A DNA stretch of 64,000 nucleotides, taken from positions 24,726 to 88,725 of the forward strand of contig NZ_FNYW01000005.1 in NCBI RefSeq assembly GCF_900109085.1, read 5' to 3'. Origin of the DNA: Alkalibacterium gilvum. GTDB lineage: Bacteria; Bacillota; Bacilli; Lactobacillales; Carnobacteriaceae_A. The translations under genes and the position numbers were made by a program. Position 1 is the first letter of the stretch. Each line of letters opens with the position of its first letter. Positions 44,306 through 53,986 of the stretch are shown here, piece after piece. The notes beneath the pieces were generated by a model that saw only the letters and a list, made by a program, of their open reading frames with translations, was not told the origin of the DNA and searched no databases.

Positions 44306-44899
44306 GTGGAATTAACCCAATTTAAAGATCAAAACAAAGAAGAATTAGCCATGGTTGAAGTGGCACATGCCATGTTACAGACAACAGGGAAAGTAAAAGA
44401 CTTTAACGATTTACTATCTGAAGTTGCAGGTTACCTCAATCTATCTGATGCAGACTTGGAAGAAGACATGGTTCAGTTTTATACTGATCTAAACATAGAT
44501 GGCCGCTTTATTTCACTTGGAGACAACCGCTGGGGATTGCGCAGCTGGTATCCTATTGATCTGATCGATGAAGAAAACACACATAATAACGACGAAGAAG
44601 ACGAAAAACCTCGTCGCAGAAAGAAACATCTTGGTTTTGATGAAGATATCGAAGATGAAGAGTTTGAAGAAGATGAGGATGACGAGGACGACGATGAACC
44701 AATCAAGTATGGCGATCGTGTTGAGGTCGATGAACATGGTGTTATGGTTGAAGATGAAGACGACGAAGATCTAGGCGAGTATAAAGACGACCTGGAAGAC
44801 CTTGACGACGTCGAAGAAGACGACGAAGATTTAAAAGGCCTAAACATTGTCGATGACGAAGAAGCCCTAGGCGATGACGAGAAAGACGACGAAGAATAG
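44306..44899 (+). CDS. rpoE: RNA polymerase delta subunit
   Basis: 197 residues, GTG start. The N-terminal winged-helix HARE-HTH domain (about 12-90: EELAMVEVAHAML, LGDNRWGLRSWYP) is followed by a highly acidic tail of Asp/Glu (about 95-197). Delta promotes core recycling and affects promoter selectivity in Firmicutes. The acidic tail is longer than in B. subtilis (173 residues in total). It is the first member of the conserved rpoE-(pyrG)-fba-murA-rho block; here pyrG is not downstream. Confidence 0.93.
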   Translation: MELTQFKDQNKEELAMVEVAHAMLQTTGKVKDFNDLLSEVAGYLNLSDADLEEDMVQFYTDLNIDGRFISLGDNRWGLRSWYPIDLIDEENTHNNDEEDEKPRRRKKHLGFDEDIEDEEFEEDEDDEDDDEPIKYGDRVEVDEHGVMVEDEDDEDLGEYKDDLEDLDDVEEDDEDLKGLNIVDDEEALGDDEKDDEE

Positions 44900-44922
44900 A
44901 TTTTAAAAATAGCTTATAATAA

Positions 44923-44965
44923 ATCATGCCGGCAGGTTCTAACGAACATGCCGGCATGATTTTTG
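44923..44965 (+). terminator. terminator of rpoE
   Basis: A GC-rich stem ATCATGCCGGCA/TGCCGGCATGAT with an inner GTTC/GAAC, then TTTT. Confidence 0.9.
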
Positions 44966-45006
44966 CTTATTTAAAAAGAGTAGGATTTTTCTCGTTGAAA
45001 TTAAAT

Positions 45007-45059
45007 GGTCGGATTGCACTACCATTTTAACACTTTTAGTATTTATTGGTATACACTAA
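45007..45059. repeat. left ~53-bp inverted repeat of the accessory segment
   Basis: GGTCGGATTGCACTACC...GGTATACACTAA is matched in reverse at 47391-47442 with about 85% identity by eye. The gap between rpoE and the next gene is otherwise AT-rich and holds nothing recognised. Confidence 0.8.
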
Positions 45060-45309
45060 TGGCAGATGAAAAATTATATCTGTACAAGAAGGGATGTGAA
45101 ATGTAAGTTGTTTTTCGACTTTATCACTAGTTATTCTCTTGGGTGAAGTGTTTGCGAAAGAGAAAAATTAGTATGAGTTATTTGGACCATAAACGTGCTA
45201 TCAAAGACAATGAATGATAACCTTTCTATTGTTGTACATTATTAGATTAGCACTGCTTAATTATGATATCACTGCAATTAAAAATAGGAAGAAAATACTG
45301 TGGAAGTGG

Positions 45310-45957
45310 ATGTTTTTTATGCAAAAAAATTTACGGTGGGGACTATATCTTTTGTTTATTACATTTGTTTTTGTAGTAACTGGTGAAATTAACGTTACAG
45401 CAGTTGAAACGAATGAAAACGGTACTGTATTTTCAACGGATGAACAATATACTGATATACGTACCAGTGGTGAAACAATTACAGAAGTTGAAATAATTAC
45501 TCTCGATGTCGATGAAAAAAATGCATCTCACGAAAAAATCAATCAACTTATTACTGCGGATATGATAACAAGAGAAACTAAAAATAATACTGAATCTCCA
45601 ATTAATGTTAAATCTATTACTACAACTGAAACTCAAGTTTATGTATATAGAATAGGTACCGGAACAGTATGTCAGATAAGTTTACGTTGGAGTGGTAATA
45701 TTATGGTAAGTAACTACAGATATAATAGTTTGGAAATAAAATCAACAAGCCTTCTATTTCCTACTGTTTATGATACTCTGGGTTATAGATTTATGTCAGC
45801 CCAACCAGCTGCATTAGCAGGAACGGTCCACGCCGGAACTTTTTCTGTTCCAGTATCAGTATCAAAGATAAAGTTAGACTTTTCAGGACTTCAGCTATAT
45901 GATATGGCTGGTGATTGGCTAAGTGTTTTTGGAATAAGAAATGCTCCTATTAACTAA
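45310..45957 (+). CDS. secreted protein of unknown function
   Basis: A 215-residue protein with a signal-peptide-like N terminus (LRWGLYLLFITFVFVVTGEI, about 8-27) and a Thr/Asn-rich, beta-strand-like mature part. A short C-terminal segment carries FSVPVSVSKIKLDFSGLQLY. No family recognised, only one Cys. The start could be the ATG at 45310 or 45319 (Shine-Dalgarno weak); an in-frame ATG at 45214 adds another hydrophobic stretch and is less likely. It lies inside the inverted-repeat segment 24 bases before a cytoplasmic unknown, a layout like toxin/immunity or surface-factor pairs, but nothing proves that. Confidence 0.55.
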   Translation: MFFMQKNLRWGLYLLFITFVFVVTGEINVTAVETNENGTVFSTDEQYTDIRTSGETITEVEIITLDVDEKNASHEKINQLITADMITRETKNNTESPINVKSITTTETQVYVYRIGTGTVCQISLRWSGNIMVSNYRYNSLEIKSTSLLFPTVYDTLGYRFMSAQPAALAGTVHAGTFSVPVSVSKIKLDFSGLQLYDMAGDWLSVFGIRNAPIN

Positions 45958-45980
45958 ATAATTAATTCACAGGGGGAAGA

Positions 45981-46502
45981 ATGGAAAACAATAAACAAGT
46001 AAAAAGGATGTTAGAAAAAAACGGATCGAAGCTTAACATTAAGGAAAGTATAACAGATCCGATCGATGTTGTTCTCAAGTTGGTGGACGTTAAAAAATGT
46101 TCTAAAGAAATCATGCCAGAATTCTACCTGAAACCAAAGACAGAGCAAATGTACTACTCTATCAGAAATATACCTGAAAATATTAAACGAGAAGCCTTTC
46201 TTTTAAATCCATTATTGGAATTTGAAAAAAAAGTAGGTATAGAAGATATAGATTTGAATATTTACGAGGTTCTCATTAATGAAAAGAGCCGTAAATATTA
46301 TTTGAGTGATTTCGAAGATTCGTATATGCTGTTTTTTAAAAACAGAAAAGTGATATATATAGTGCTGGATACCTATTTAGGTTTAGCGGATACTAACAGT
46401 GATTTATTTTTGAAAGAATATTATTATGCGAGAGGAATAACAAAAAAAGATCTCGAAGAACAAACATTTAATTTGTGGGAGCATTTAACAAGTTTTGATT
46501 GA
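45981..46502 (+). CDS. cytoplasmic protein of unknown function
   Basis: A 173-residue soluble protein behind GGGGGAAG, 24 bases after the secreted gene and probably cotranscribed. It is rich in Lys, Glu, Leu and Tyr, with no signal peptide or membrane helix (FKNRKVIYIVLDTYLGL is the most hydrophobic stretch). I recognise no family. The pairing with a secreted neighbour suggests a linked function. Confidence 0.6.
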   Translation: MENNKQVKRMLEKNGSKLNIKESITDPIDVVLKLVDVKKCSKEIMPEFYLKPKTEQMYYSIRNIPENIKREAFLLNPLLEFEKKVGIEDIDLNIYEVLINEKSRKYYLSDFEDSYMLFFKNRKVIYIVLDTYLGLADTNSDLFLKEYYYARGITKKDLEEQTFNLWEHLTSFD

Positions 46503-46592
46503 TGATTGCCGACGTTTGATTAGATGGAGAAGGAAGAAGGAAAGAAAATCAGAAGGGCATCTGCAGTGGATTGATAATGAGGTAACGTAATC

Positions 46593-46787
46593 GTGGAATT
46601 CTATTCTGATGGGAATTTCAGGGATGAAACGGCGATTTTTCTGACTCATGATGCAGAGACAGTTACAATCAAAATAGTGATCGACAAATCGGGAGCTCGC
46701 TTCAATGAATACAGAACAGAGGGCGAAGCTGTGCTCACAGCAACGACAATAGGAGAGTCATTCCTGGAAGGTAAAAACTTTCTATGA
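46593..46787 (+). CDS. doubtful short ORF in accessory segment
   Basis: A 64-codon GTG-start frame with a GAGG about ten bases upstream. Its sequence (DETAIFLTHDAETVTIKIVIDK) is strand-like and not low complexity, but no family is recognised. It may be a fragment left by a transposition or deletion. Confidence 0.3.
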   Translation: MEFYSDGNFRDETAIFLTHDAETVTIKIVIDKSGARFNEYRTEGEAVLTATTIGESFLEGKNFL

Positions 46788-46849
46788 TGGTTCTCCTTTT
46801 TTTAGTGTATAGGAAGTATAAACTTTTCTGTCTGCGAGAATGTTGTCTA

Positions 46850-47154
46850 GCAGAACGAGCCTGACCCCGTGCGAAAAAAGATGACTTGTACCCAGCTACG
46901 AAGAACACTACGCATACGATGCTTGTAAGCGACTGAAGCCACAACAATCAATCGCAATTGCGCGCAAGCTGCTCATTTGCTGAGACTCTAGAAATTTATT
47001 TCGTAGAGCCTTAGTACAAAGCGACTGTAAAAGAGCTTTGCTACCGCTTAGAGGAAACCACGGTCGCTATGCTTCCCTGGTACTGTTCAACTAAGCCGGA
47101 ACCGTGCTAGTTGAACAGCAATTTTTCGCAGGGGTCAAGGCGGACTCGTTCTGC
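46850..47154. mobile_element. inverted-repeat-bounded 305-bp element (possible MITE or IS remnant)
   Basis: GCAGAACGAGC...GACCCC..GCGAAAAA at 46850-46878 is matched in reverse at 47122-47154. The interior is noticeably richer in G+C than its surroundings and has no long frame. A further 11-bp inverted repeat, CTGTTCAACTA/TAGTTGAACAG, lies at 47083-47118. No transposase domain is recognisable. Confidence 0.5.
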
Positions 47155-47345
47155 TTTTCTTATGTTTTTCTATCAAACGCTTTCTATACTTGACCATATT
47201 CTCGTAATGATCCTCTTCATCCACCTGTTCGTATATTCTTATATGTGAAAGCGTCTCTTCTTTTGAAGCGGAAGGAGGATCCGACAATTCTCCCGCAAGG
47301 GAAAGCTGAAAAAGAAGCCATCGTTTTCCAGTAAATGTTTTCATA
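47135..47345 (-). pseudogene. possible gene fragment in accessory segment
   Basis: An open frame of 69 codons from an ATG (KTFTGKRWLLFQLSLAGEL ... IEKHKKSRTSPP) with no convincing ribosome site. It ends inside the 47122-47154 inverted repeat, so it may be a truncated piece of a larger gene. Confidence 0.25.
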
Positions 47346-47390
47346 ACTGGACAGTTCAAAGAGTTTTTCTTTCAGTTTTTATACCTATTT

Positions 47391-47442
47391 TTAGTGTATA
47401 CCAAGAAAATAAAAAGTGTGTAAGTGGTAGTGTAATCCGACC
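47391..47442. repeat. right ~52-bp inverted repeat of the accessory segment
   Basis: TTAGTGTATACC...GGTAGTGTAATCCGACC, reverse of 45007-45059. A shorter direct copy of its inner end (TTTAGTGTATA) is found at 46801-46811. Confidence 0.8.
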
Positions 47443-47538
47443 GATTTGTAGTGTTTAAAAATAGAACCTTTCAAGAGATAAACCTCTTAGAAGATTTCAT
47501 TCGTGGGGGATTTATTAAGTGATTTCCATAAATCTTTA

Positions 47539-47577
47539 TGACAATAATAGTCGGGTCAGACTATTATTGTCACTTTT
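47539..47577 (+). terminator. 14-bp hairpin, terminator-like
   Basis: A perfect TGACAATAATAGTC/GACTATTATTGTCA with a six-base loop and CTTTT tail. It lies 40 bases before the ribosome site of the small membrane gene, so it could also be a regulatory hairpin or operator. Confidence 0.6.
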
Positions 47578-47610
47578 GCTAGTATATACTGATTGTAAGG
47601 AGGTGATTCG

Positions 47611-47781
47611 ATGCATTTAATGTTATCGATGTTCATAGCGATTCTTTTAGTAGTTGTATTATTTTTTTTAGGAAACTACGGTTTAATAATTGGAATTGGG
47701 ATTCTGTTGGGCATACTCTTTAGAATAGTCTTTTTATTAGAAAAGATAAGCAAGGATATTGACATAAAAAAGATAAAGTAA
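47611..47781 (+). CDS. 56-residue membrane protein
   Basis: An ATG behind a near-perfect AAGGAGGTGATT ribosome site encodes about 42 hydrophobic residues (two helices split near LGNYGLIIG) and a charged tail of Lys, Asp and Ile. No family recognised. Strong translation signals make it likely real. The terminator at 47881 follows. Confidence 0.65.
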   Translation: MHLMLSMFIAILLVVVLFFLGNYGLIIGIGILLGILFRIVFLLEKISKDIDIKKIK

Positions 47782-47880
47782 ATAGAACATCTCATGATAA
47801 TAGGTTTACATAAAAATGTACTGTAAATTGTATCCAGCGATTAAGAGGTTTACAACATTATAATAAAAGCAGTAAATAAA

Positions 47881-47932
47881 AGGGTTATTCATAAGAGATA
47901 GAAAATGTCTCTAGAATAACTCTCTTTTTTTG
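47881..47932 (+). terminator. terminator before fba
   Basis: AGGGTTATTC/GAATAACTCT around a 23-base loop with its own AGAGA/TCTCT stem, then seven T. The rest of the 47782-48118 gap holds a TATAAT box (48047-48052), probably the fba -10. Confidence 0.8.
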
Positions 47933-48118
47933 TCTAATACTGAATAATCTTTACAGGTTTCAAGAAATTAGAGTATAATGAGTAAAATTTTAGATAAGCA
48001 AACAACATTATAGACATTTGTACTAGTTTTATTGTGAAATTTTGTTTATAATGGATAATGAGTCCGAGTGCGTATCTCGGTTTTTAAAAGTACGCAAAAA
48101 TTTTAGGAGGCTATACAC

Positions 48119-48976
48119 ATGGGTCAATTAGTAAGTATGACAGAAATGTTGAACAAAGCATTAAAAGAAAAATATGCTGTTGGACAATTCAACATCAACA
48201 ACTTGGAATGGACACAGGCCATTTTACAAGCAGCAGAGGAAGAAAAATCTCCAGTTATTTTAGGTGTTTCTGAAGGAGCAGCTAAATATATGGGTGGATT
48301 CAAAGTCGTTACTGCTATGGTTAATGCATTGATAGACACAATGAACATTACTGTTCCAGTAGCTGTTCACTTGGATCACGGTTCTTCTTTGGAAACATGT
48401 ACAGCAGCTATCGATGCTGGTTTTTCATCAGTTATGATCGATAACTCAAAATTCCCGATCGAAGAAAATATTAAAGCAACGAAAACAGTTGTAGAATATG
48501 CTCATTCAAAAGGCGCATCAGTTGAAGCGGAAGTTGGAACTGTCGGTGGTACTGAAGACGGTGTGACTGGTGGCGTTATGTATGCTGACCCTGAAGAATG
48601 TAAACGTATGGTTGAAGAAGCTAAAATCGATGCATTAGCAGCGGCTTTAGGTTCTGTTCACGGTGATTACGAAGGCGAACCAAAACTTGGTTTTGACGAA
48701 ATGAAAGAAATTTCTGATTTAACAGGTGCTCCTTTAGTATTGCACGGTGGATCTGGAATCCCAACTCACCAAATCAAAAAAGCAATTGAATACGGACATA
48801 CTAAAATTAATGTAAACACTGAATTACAACAAGTATGGACTAAGCGTACACGTGAAGTTATTGCTAATGACGACAAAGTTTACGATCCTCGTAAGATTGT
48901 TGGACCTGGTAAAGAAAATATCACAACTGCAACAAAAGCTAAAATGCAAGAATTCGGCTCTTCAGGACAAGCTTAA
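48119..48976 (+). CDS. fba: class II fructose-bisphosphate aldolase
   Basis: A 285-residue zinc enzyme splitting fructose-1,6-bisphosphate in glycolysis. Zinc motifs: VHLDHGSS (about 79-86) and VLHGGSGIP, with [13 protein letters not shown] between. It begins with AGGAGG-spaced ATG. The gene is part of the rpoE-fba-murA-rho block. The neighbouring SDR and bioY genes are additions relative to Bacillus. Confidence 0.95.
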   Translation: MGQLVSMTEMLNKALKEKYAVGQFNINNLEWTQAILQAAEEEKSPVILGVSEGAAKYMGGFKVVTAMVNALIDTMNITVPVAVHLDHGSSLETCTAAIDAGFSSVMIDNSKFPIEENIKATKTVVEYAHSKGASVEAEVGTVGGTEDGVTGGVMYADPEECKRMVEEAKIDALAAALGSVHGDYEGEPKLGFDEMKEISDLTGAPLVLHGGSGIPTHQIKKAIEYGHTKINVNTELQQVWTKRTREVIANDDKVYDPRKIVGPGKENITTATKAKMQEFGSSGQA

Positions 48977-49041
48977 TAATTAAATAAACGAATAATTTAA
49001 AAATAGTCTATTTGAAAGCAAACAGATTATTTTGATTGTGG

Positions 49042-49087
49042 ATCACTCCCAAAACAAGAGCATCATTGTTTTGGGAGTGATTTTTTA
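49042..49087 (+). terminator. terminator of fba
   Basis: Perfect ATCACTCCCAAAACAA/TTGTTTTGGGAGTGAT with a run of T. Confidence 0.9.
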
Positions 49088-49195
49088 TTTCATTTAAATG
49101 AAATAAAGGGATTGCTTATGACTCCTTATATTTGCAAGTAGTGGAAAAGACACTTACCATTAAATGAAAGAACTGAAGATAAAGCATTATAAAAG

Positions 49196-49948
49196 ATGAG
49201 ATTAAAAGACAAAGTAACCATCATTACAGGCGGAGCCGGCGGCATCGGTCGAGGTATGGCTATGGCCTATGTCAAAGAAGGCGCTAAAGTTGCAATCGTT
49301 GACTTAGACAAAGAAGCAGGCGAGAAAGTATTAAAGGAATTACAGAAATACTCTCCCGATTCACTGTTTATCCAACAGGATTTAACCGACCGTGATAAAT
49401 TATCTGATATTGTAGAACAAGTTGCAGATAAATACGGTAAAATTGATATCCTTATCAATAATGCCCATGCTTCAAAAATGGCATCGATTGAAGAGACGAC
49501 TCAAGCAGACCTTGATTTCTCATTTAATACGGGATTTTATCCAACTTTTTACTTGATGCAAGCCGCATTACCGTATTTAAAAGAGACAAAAGGAAAAATT
49601 ATTAACTTTTCATCAGGTGCCGGCATAAATGGGCACACGAACCAAGGCACTTATGCAGCAGCTAAAGAAGCTATACGTGGAATAAGTCGTGTGGCTGCAA
49701 ATGAATTTGGACCCTTTGGAATTAATGTGAATATCATATCACCTATTGCGAAATCTGAAGGTATCATGAAATGGGCGGAAGAAAGTCCTGAATACTATGA
49801 AAATATGCTCAGTGGCATTCCAATGGGACGTTTAGGAGATGTTGAAGAAGACATTGGCCGCACTGCCGTATTTTTAGGTAGTGAAGATTCTGATTATATC
49901 ACTGGACAGACGATCATGGTCGACGGCGGAAGTATCAAACTACGTTAA
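49196..49948 (+). CDS. short-chain dehydrogenase/reductase
   Basis: A 250-residue SDR with GGAGGIGRGMA cofactor motif (about 12-22), NNAHAS (normally NNAG), catalytic Ser and TYAAAKEA (Tyr-x3-Lys). It uses NAD(P) to oxidise or reduce an alcohol or ketone; the substrate is unknown. No good Shine-Dalgarno is seen before the ATG. It sits between fba and bioY, not in the usual Bacillus order. Confidence 0.85.
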   Translation: MRLKDKVTIITGGAGGIGRGMAMAYVKEGAKVAIVDLDKEAGEKVLKELQKYSPDSLFIQQDLTDRDKLSDIVEQVADKYGKIDILINNAHASKMASIEETTQADLDFSFNTGFYPTFYLMQAALPYLKETKGKIINFSSGAGINGHTNQGTYAAAKEAIRGISRVAANEFGPFGINVNIISPIAKSEGIMKWAEESPEYYENMLSGIPMGRLGDVEEDIGRTAVFLGSEDSDYITGQTIMVDGGSIKLR

Positions 49949-50133
49949 ATAAGAATGTATATACCTGCTGTTGGACGTTATTTGGTTCAAGGCAGGTTTG
50001 TTATAACGTGCTTTAAAAGCGATACTGTAGGCACATAACAACGCGCATTCATTTTATATAACGCATTGTATTTAATGAACGAATTGTTTATACTGTTTAT
50101 AGTTCGTTTTAAATAAGAAATAGAGGTTATAAT

Positions 50134-50697
50134 TTGTTTAAAAAAATAAATACAAAAGATTTAACTCAAATCGCCATATCAACGACACTTCTAGCCATCG
50201 CTTCACTAGTTATCATACCGATTGGATTTGTTCCTATCACATTGCAAGTCGTTTTATTTCTATTGATTCCTGCTATCCTTGGACCTGTAAAAGGTATAAT
50301 GGCCATAGGGATTTATATGTTAGCTGGACTCCTAGGCTTCCCTGTATTTGCAGGCGGAGCGGGTGGCATCGGCCAGTTACTATCGCCTTCTTTTGGTTAT
50401 ATCCTTGGTGCAATACCCGTAGGATTATTCATTGGTAAAGGGATAAATAAAATGACGACAAAAATCCAAAATGGACTGATAATGCTAGTAGGTGTATTCA
50501 TTTTGTATGTCATTGGTATAGCATATCAGTATGGTCTTTTGAATATAGTGCTAGATACACCTGTTAAATTAGGCGCAATACTTACGACGAATCTCACAGT
50601 TTTTCTGCCGATTGACACTTTGAAAGTACTTGTTTCAGTGCTTATTTATGAAAGGCTGAAGAAACTATCATTTTATAAGCGAATAAATCGCTATTAA
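50134..50697 (+). CDS. bioY: BioY-family biotin transporter S component
   Basis: A 187-residue membrane protein with about six hydrophobic segments. It has [56 protein letters not shown] and a C-terminal [13 protein letters not shown] segment typical of BioY. TTG start behind AGAGG. It imports biotin with an ECF module that is not in this window. No clear BirA operator was recognised upstream. Confidence 0.88.
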   Translation: MFKKINTKDLTQIAISTTLLAIASLVIIPIGFVPITLQVVLFLLIPAILGPVKGIMAIGIYMLAGLLGFPVFAGGAGGIGQLLSPSFGYILGAIPVGLFIGKGINKMTTKIQNGLIMLVGVFILYVIGIAYQYGLLNIVLDTPVKLGAILTTNLTVFLPIDTLKVLVSVLIYERLKKLSFYKRINRY

Positions 50698-50732
50698 CCG
50701 ACGTATTATTTTTGAAAAAGAGAGGATTAAAA

Positions 50733-52004
50733 ATGACACAGAAATTAATTGTTAACGGAGGACGAGAACTTAATGGTGAAGTGACAATTTCAGGTGCTAA
50801 AAATAGTACCGTTGCACTTATACCCGCTGCTATATTAGCTGATTCTCCTGTCACATTAGAAGGTGTTCCAGATATCTCAGATGTTCACTCACTTATTTCT
50901 ATTCTAAATGAGATGAATGTAAAAACAACATTTGAAGGAACGACATTAACGATAGATCCAACAGACATGATTTCCGTCCCTATGCCTAGTGGTAAGATTA
51001 AAAGCTTGAGAGCTTCTTATTACTTTATGGGAGCTTTACTGACAAAATTTGGTCAAGGCGTTGTAGGGCTCCCAGGTGGCTGCTTTTTAGGTCCGCGTCC
51101 AATTGATCAGCACTTAAAAGGGTTTCGTGCATTAGGCGCAACAGTTGAAAATGAAAGAGGCGCGATGTACCTAAGAACAGAGGATAAAGGACTGGAAGCT
51201 GCGCGTATTTATTTCGACGTTGTCTCTATAGGCGCGACGATAAATATTATGCTAGCAGCTGTTAAAGCTAAAGGTCGAACAGTAATTGAGAATGCTGCGC
51301 GCGAACCAGAAATTATTGATGTGGCTACGCTATTAAATAATATGGGAGCTAAAGTACGCGGTGCTGGTACCGATGTTATTCGTATTGATGGTGTTGAAGA
51401 AATGCACGGATGCCACCATACCGTTATACCTGACCGTATAGAAGCAGGAACTTATTTAATTATGGCTGCAGCTAAAGGGAAAGATGTTAGAATTAATAAC
51501 GTTATTGTAAAACATTTAGAAGGGCTCATCGCAAAAATGGAAGAAATGGGTGTGCCACTTGAAATCGGCGAAGACTATGTTCGTGTGACAGCACCAGAGG
51601 GTCCTTTGAAAGGTGTATCCATCAAGACACTACCTTATCCAGGATTTGCAACAGATTTGCAACAGCCATTTACACCGTTATTGATGTCGGCTGAAGGCGA
51701 GTCGATGATTGTTGATACAATATATCCCAAGCGAATTAAACACATACCTGAACTGAATAGAATGGGTGCGAATGCACGGGTAGAAAGTGATGTTATTCTT
51801 ATTGAGGGTGGACATAAACTGGAAGGTGCAGAGGTTATGGCAACAGATTTACGTGCTGGGGCATGTATGGTTGTTGCAGGACTCTTAGCTGAAGGCGAAA
51901 CAATCATTGATGGGGTAGATAATATCCTGAGGGGTTACGATAAGATCGTTGAAAAATTAACTGCGCTCGGTGCAGATTTATATATGGAAGATCGGCAAGA
52001 TTAA
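50733..52004 (+). CDS. murA: UDP-N-acetylglucosamine 1-carboxyvinyltransferase
   Basis: A 423-residue enzyme of the first committed peptidoglycan step (enolpyruvyl transfer to UDP-GlcNAc). The active-site Cys is Cys117 in [20 protein letters not shown], so it is fosfomycin-type sensitive rather than the Asp variant. [15 protein letters not shown] (substrate Lys/Asn) is at about 20-34. It is next to rho, where Bacillus has the second copy MurAB/MurZ, so it is probably that paralogue. AGAGAGGA supports the ATG at 50733. Confidence 0.93.
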   Translation: MTQKLIVNGGRELNGEVTISGAKNSTVALIPAAILADSPVTLEGVPDISDVHSLISILNEMNVKTTFEGTTLTIDPTDMISVPMPSGKIKSLRASYYFMGALLTKFGQGVVGLPGGCFLGPRPIDQHLKGFRALGATVENERGAMYLRTEDKGLEAARIYFDVVSIGATINIMLAAVKAKGRTVIENAAREPEIIDVATLLNNMGAKVRGAGTDVIRIDGVEEMHGCHHTVIPDRIEAGTYLIMAAAKGKDVRINNVIVKHLEGLIAKMEEMGVPLEIGEDYVRVTAPEGPLKGVSIKTLPYPGFATDLQQPFTPLLMSAEGESMIVDTIYPKRIKHIPELNRMGANARVESDVILIEGGHKLEGAEVMATDLRAGACMVVAGLLAEGETIIDGVDNILRGYDKIVEKLTALGADLYMEDRQD

Positions 52005-52022
52005 TGAATAGGGGACCTGAGT

Positions 52023-53279
52023 GTGGCTAAATTTATAACATACAGTAAACTACAAGAAAAAACGTTGAAAGAAATTTATGAATTGGCAAAAGAGTTAAAG
52101 ATTCCTTCATATAGCCAAATGAATAAAAAAGAATTATCAATGGCTGTTATCCGCGCCGAGGAAGAAAAGCAAGGTTTCTTCCGTGTCAGTGGCGTGCTAG
52201 ATAAAATCAGTCATCAAGATTTCGGGTTTCTTCGTCCGATAAATTATTCACACAGCAATGAAGATGTCTATATTTCCGCATCACAAATGGCCCGTTTTGG
52301 ATTACGTAACGGAGATAAAATAACGGGAACAGCGCGTCCACCTAAAGCTGGCGAACGCTATTATGGACTGATGAACGTCCAATTGGTGAACGGTAAAAAT
52401 CCAGAAGAGGCAAGAGAACGACCGCACTTTCCAGCACTAACTCCCTTGTATCCAGAAAGACGGATCAACTTGGAGTCTTCATCAAGTGAACTATCTGCGC
52501 GTATGATTGATTTGATTGCGCCTATTGGATTTGGTCAGCGTGGGTTGATTGTTTCACCACCTAAAGTTGGTAAAACGACCTTGCTTAAAGAAATCGCTAA
52601 TGGAATCAAAGCTAATCATCCGCATGTAGAACTTATTGTCCTATTGATTGATGAGCGACCAGAAGAAGTAACAGATTTGGAGCGCAGTATTGATGGGGAA
52701 GTTGTCCATTCGACCTTTGACCAGCAACCTCAAAATCATGTCAAAGTTAGTGAACTTGTATTGGAAAGAGCACGTCGTTTGGTGGAAGATAAACAGGACG
52801 TCGTTATTCTTATGGATAGCATTACACGTCTGGCGCGTGCTTATAATCTGGTAGAACAACCCAGCGGTCGAACACTCAGCGGGGGGATTGACCCAGCAGC
52901 CTTGTATAGACCTAAACGTTTCTTTGGATCCGCACGAAATGTTGAAGAAGGCGGGAGTATGACTATCGTAGCAACGGCTCTTGTTGATACAGGAAGTCGA
53001 ATGGATGATGTAATCTATGAAGAGTTTAAAGGTACAGGTAATATGGAAGTACATTTATCTCGTGAATTAGCAGAACGTCGTATTTATCCGGCTATTGATA
53101 TCAAAAAATCAAGTACCCGTAAAGAAGAAATGCTTTTATCCAAAGAGGAATATGAAGCAGTGTATAAATTACGTCGTGGTATGCGCAACGATACGTTAGA
53201 GTATACAGATCAATTCATTAAATCCTTGCAACGCCATAAAATAAATGAAAATTTTGTAAAAAAAGCACTGAAACAATAA
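52023..53279 (+). CDS. rho: transcription termination factor Rho
   Basis: A 418-residue hexameric RNA helicase. The N-terminal RNA-binding part (about 1-125: [21 protein letters not shown], primary site) precedes the ATPase core with Walker [16 protein letters not shown] (about 180), Walker [17 protein letters not shown] and the R-loop [20 protein letters not shown] start, 18 bases after murA, so the two are probably cotranscribed. Length is normal. Confidence 0.96.
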   Translation: MAKFITYSKLQEKTLKEIYELAKELKIPSYSQMNKKELSMAVIRAEEEKQGFFRVSGVLDKISHQDFGFLRPINYSHSNEDVYISASQMARFGLRNGDKITGTARPPKAGERYYGLMNVQLVNGKNPEEARERPHFPALTPLYPERRINLESSSSELSARMIDLIAPIGFGQRGLIVSPPKVGKTTLLKEIANGIKANHPHVELIVLLIDERPEEVTDLERSIDGEVVHSTFDQQPQNHVKVSELVLERARRLVEDKQDVVILMDSITRLARAYNLVEQPSGRTLSGGIDPAALYRPKRFFGSARNVEEGGSMTIVATALVDTGSRMDDVIYEEFKGTGNMEVHLSRELAERRIYPAIDIKKSSTRKEEMLLSKEEYEAVYKLRRGMRNDTLEYTDQFIKSLQRHKINENFVKKALKQ

Positions 53280-53283
53280 AAAA

Positions 53284-53340
53284 TAGCATGTTTTAAATAT
53301 TTTTCAGGTTAAATATTGCATCAATAAATAAAACATGCTA
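53284..53340 (+). terminator. inverted repeat after rho
   Basis: TAGCATGTTTT/AAAACATGCTA spaced by 35 bases, without a T-run. It overlaps the downstream promoter, so termination is doubtful. Confidence 0.4.
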
Positions 53341-53344
53341 ATAT
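53316..53344 (+). promoter_or_regulatory. promoter of rpmE2
   Basis: TTGCAT and TAATAT spaced by 17 bases. Confidence 0.55.
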
Positions 53345-53374
53345 ATGTAGTGTTGTAAACTAAAGAGATAAGAT

Positions 53375-53470
53375 AATAGGTCAAGGGGATATAAAGTTAT
53401 TTACTTGCTATTTATCTTGACTATCGAATGAAGATAACTATGGATTCGCAAAGAGTCCATGGCAGTTAAG
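53375..53470 (+). promoter_or_regulatory. structured leader of rpmE2 (candidate autoregulatory)
   Basis: Two stems can be formed: GTCAAG/CTTGAC (53382-53424 region) and ATGGATTC/GAGTCCAT (around 53440-53462) just before the GGAG. L31 leader RNAs are known in Firmicutes. The match to them is not verified, so regulation is inferred. Confidence 0.35.
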
Positions 53471-53482
53471 GAGTGAAAAAGA

Positions 53483-53740
53483 ATGAAACAAGGCATTCAT
53501 CCAGAATATCGTAACGTAGTTTTTATGGACACAACGACAGGGTTTAAATTCATGTCAGGTTCTACAAAAACATCTACTGAGAAAGTAGAATGGGAAGATG
53601 GAAACGAATATCCATTAATCCGTGTTGAGATTTCTTCAGATTCTCATCCATTCTATACAGGTCGTCAAAAATTTGCTCAAGCAGATGGACGTATCGATCG
53701 TTTCAACAAAAAATACGGTTTGGAACAAGAACAAGAATAA
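53483..53740 (+). CDS. rpmE2: 50S ribosomal protein L31, type B
   Basis: 85 residues, [30 protein letters not shown] at the start, no zinc-binding Cys set. This is the zinc-independent L31 that replaces the zinc form under zinc limitation in some Firmicutes. It follows rho as rpmE does in Bacillus. A short CTGG/CCAG hairpin with eight T at 53760 may terminate it. Confidence 0.95.
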   Translation: MKQGIHPEYRNVVFMDTTTGFKFMSGSTKTSTEKVEWEDGNEYPLIRVEISSDSHPFYTGRQKFAQADGRIDRFNKKYGLEQEQE

Positions 53741-53986
53741 TAACAAAAAGAAAAAGTTCTGGCTATCCAGGGCTTTTTTTTGTTTAAAACTAGCTATTCC
53801 GCAGAAGTTTTTAAAAAGAAAGATATAAAATAAAGGTTGTTATAGTTTATATATTAATTTATTCCAAGATGTTATAATGAAATAACTTGAGACAACTAGA
53901 GACAACTAGTAACTATGCTAAACTATAAAAATCAACTCTTAAGAGCTGAACAAAAGAATCTATCAGCCAAGAAAAGGAGTAGACCA

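Noticed and set aside
44479..44847. Serine-rich antisense frame over rpoE.
   Set aside because: It is the shadow of the acidic Asp/Glu tail of rpoE (GAN repeats read in reverse give Ser).
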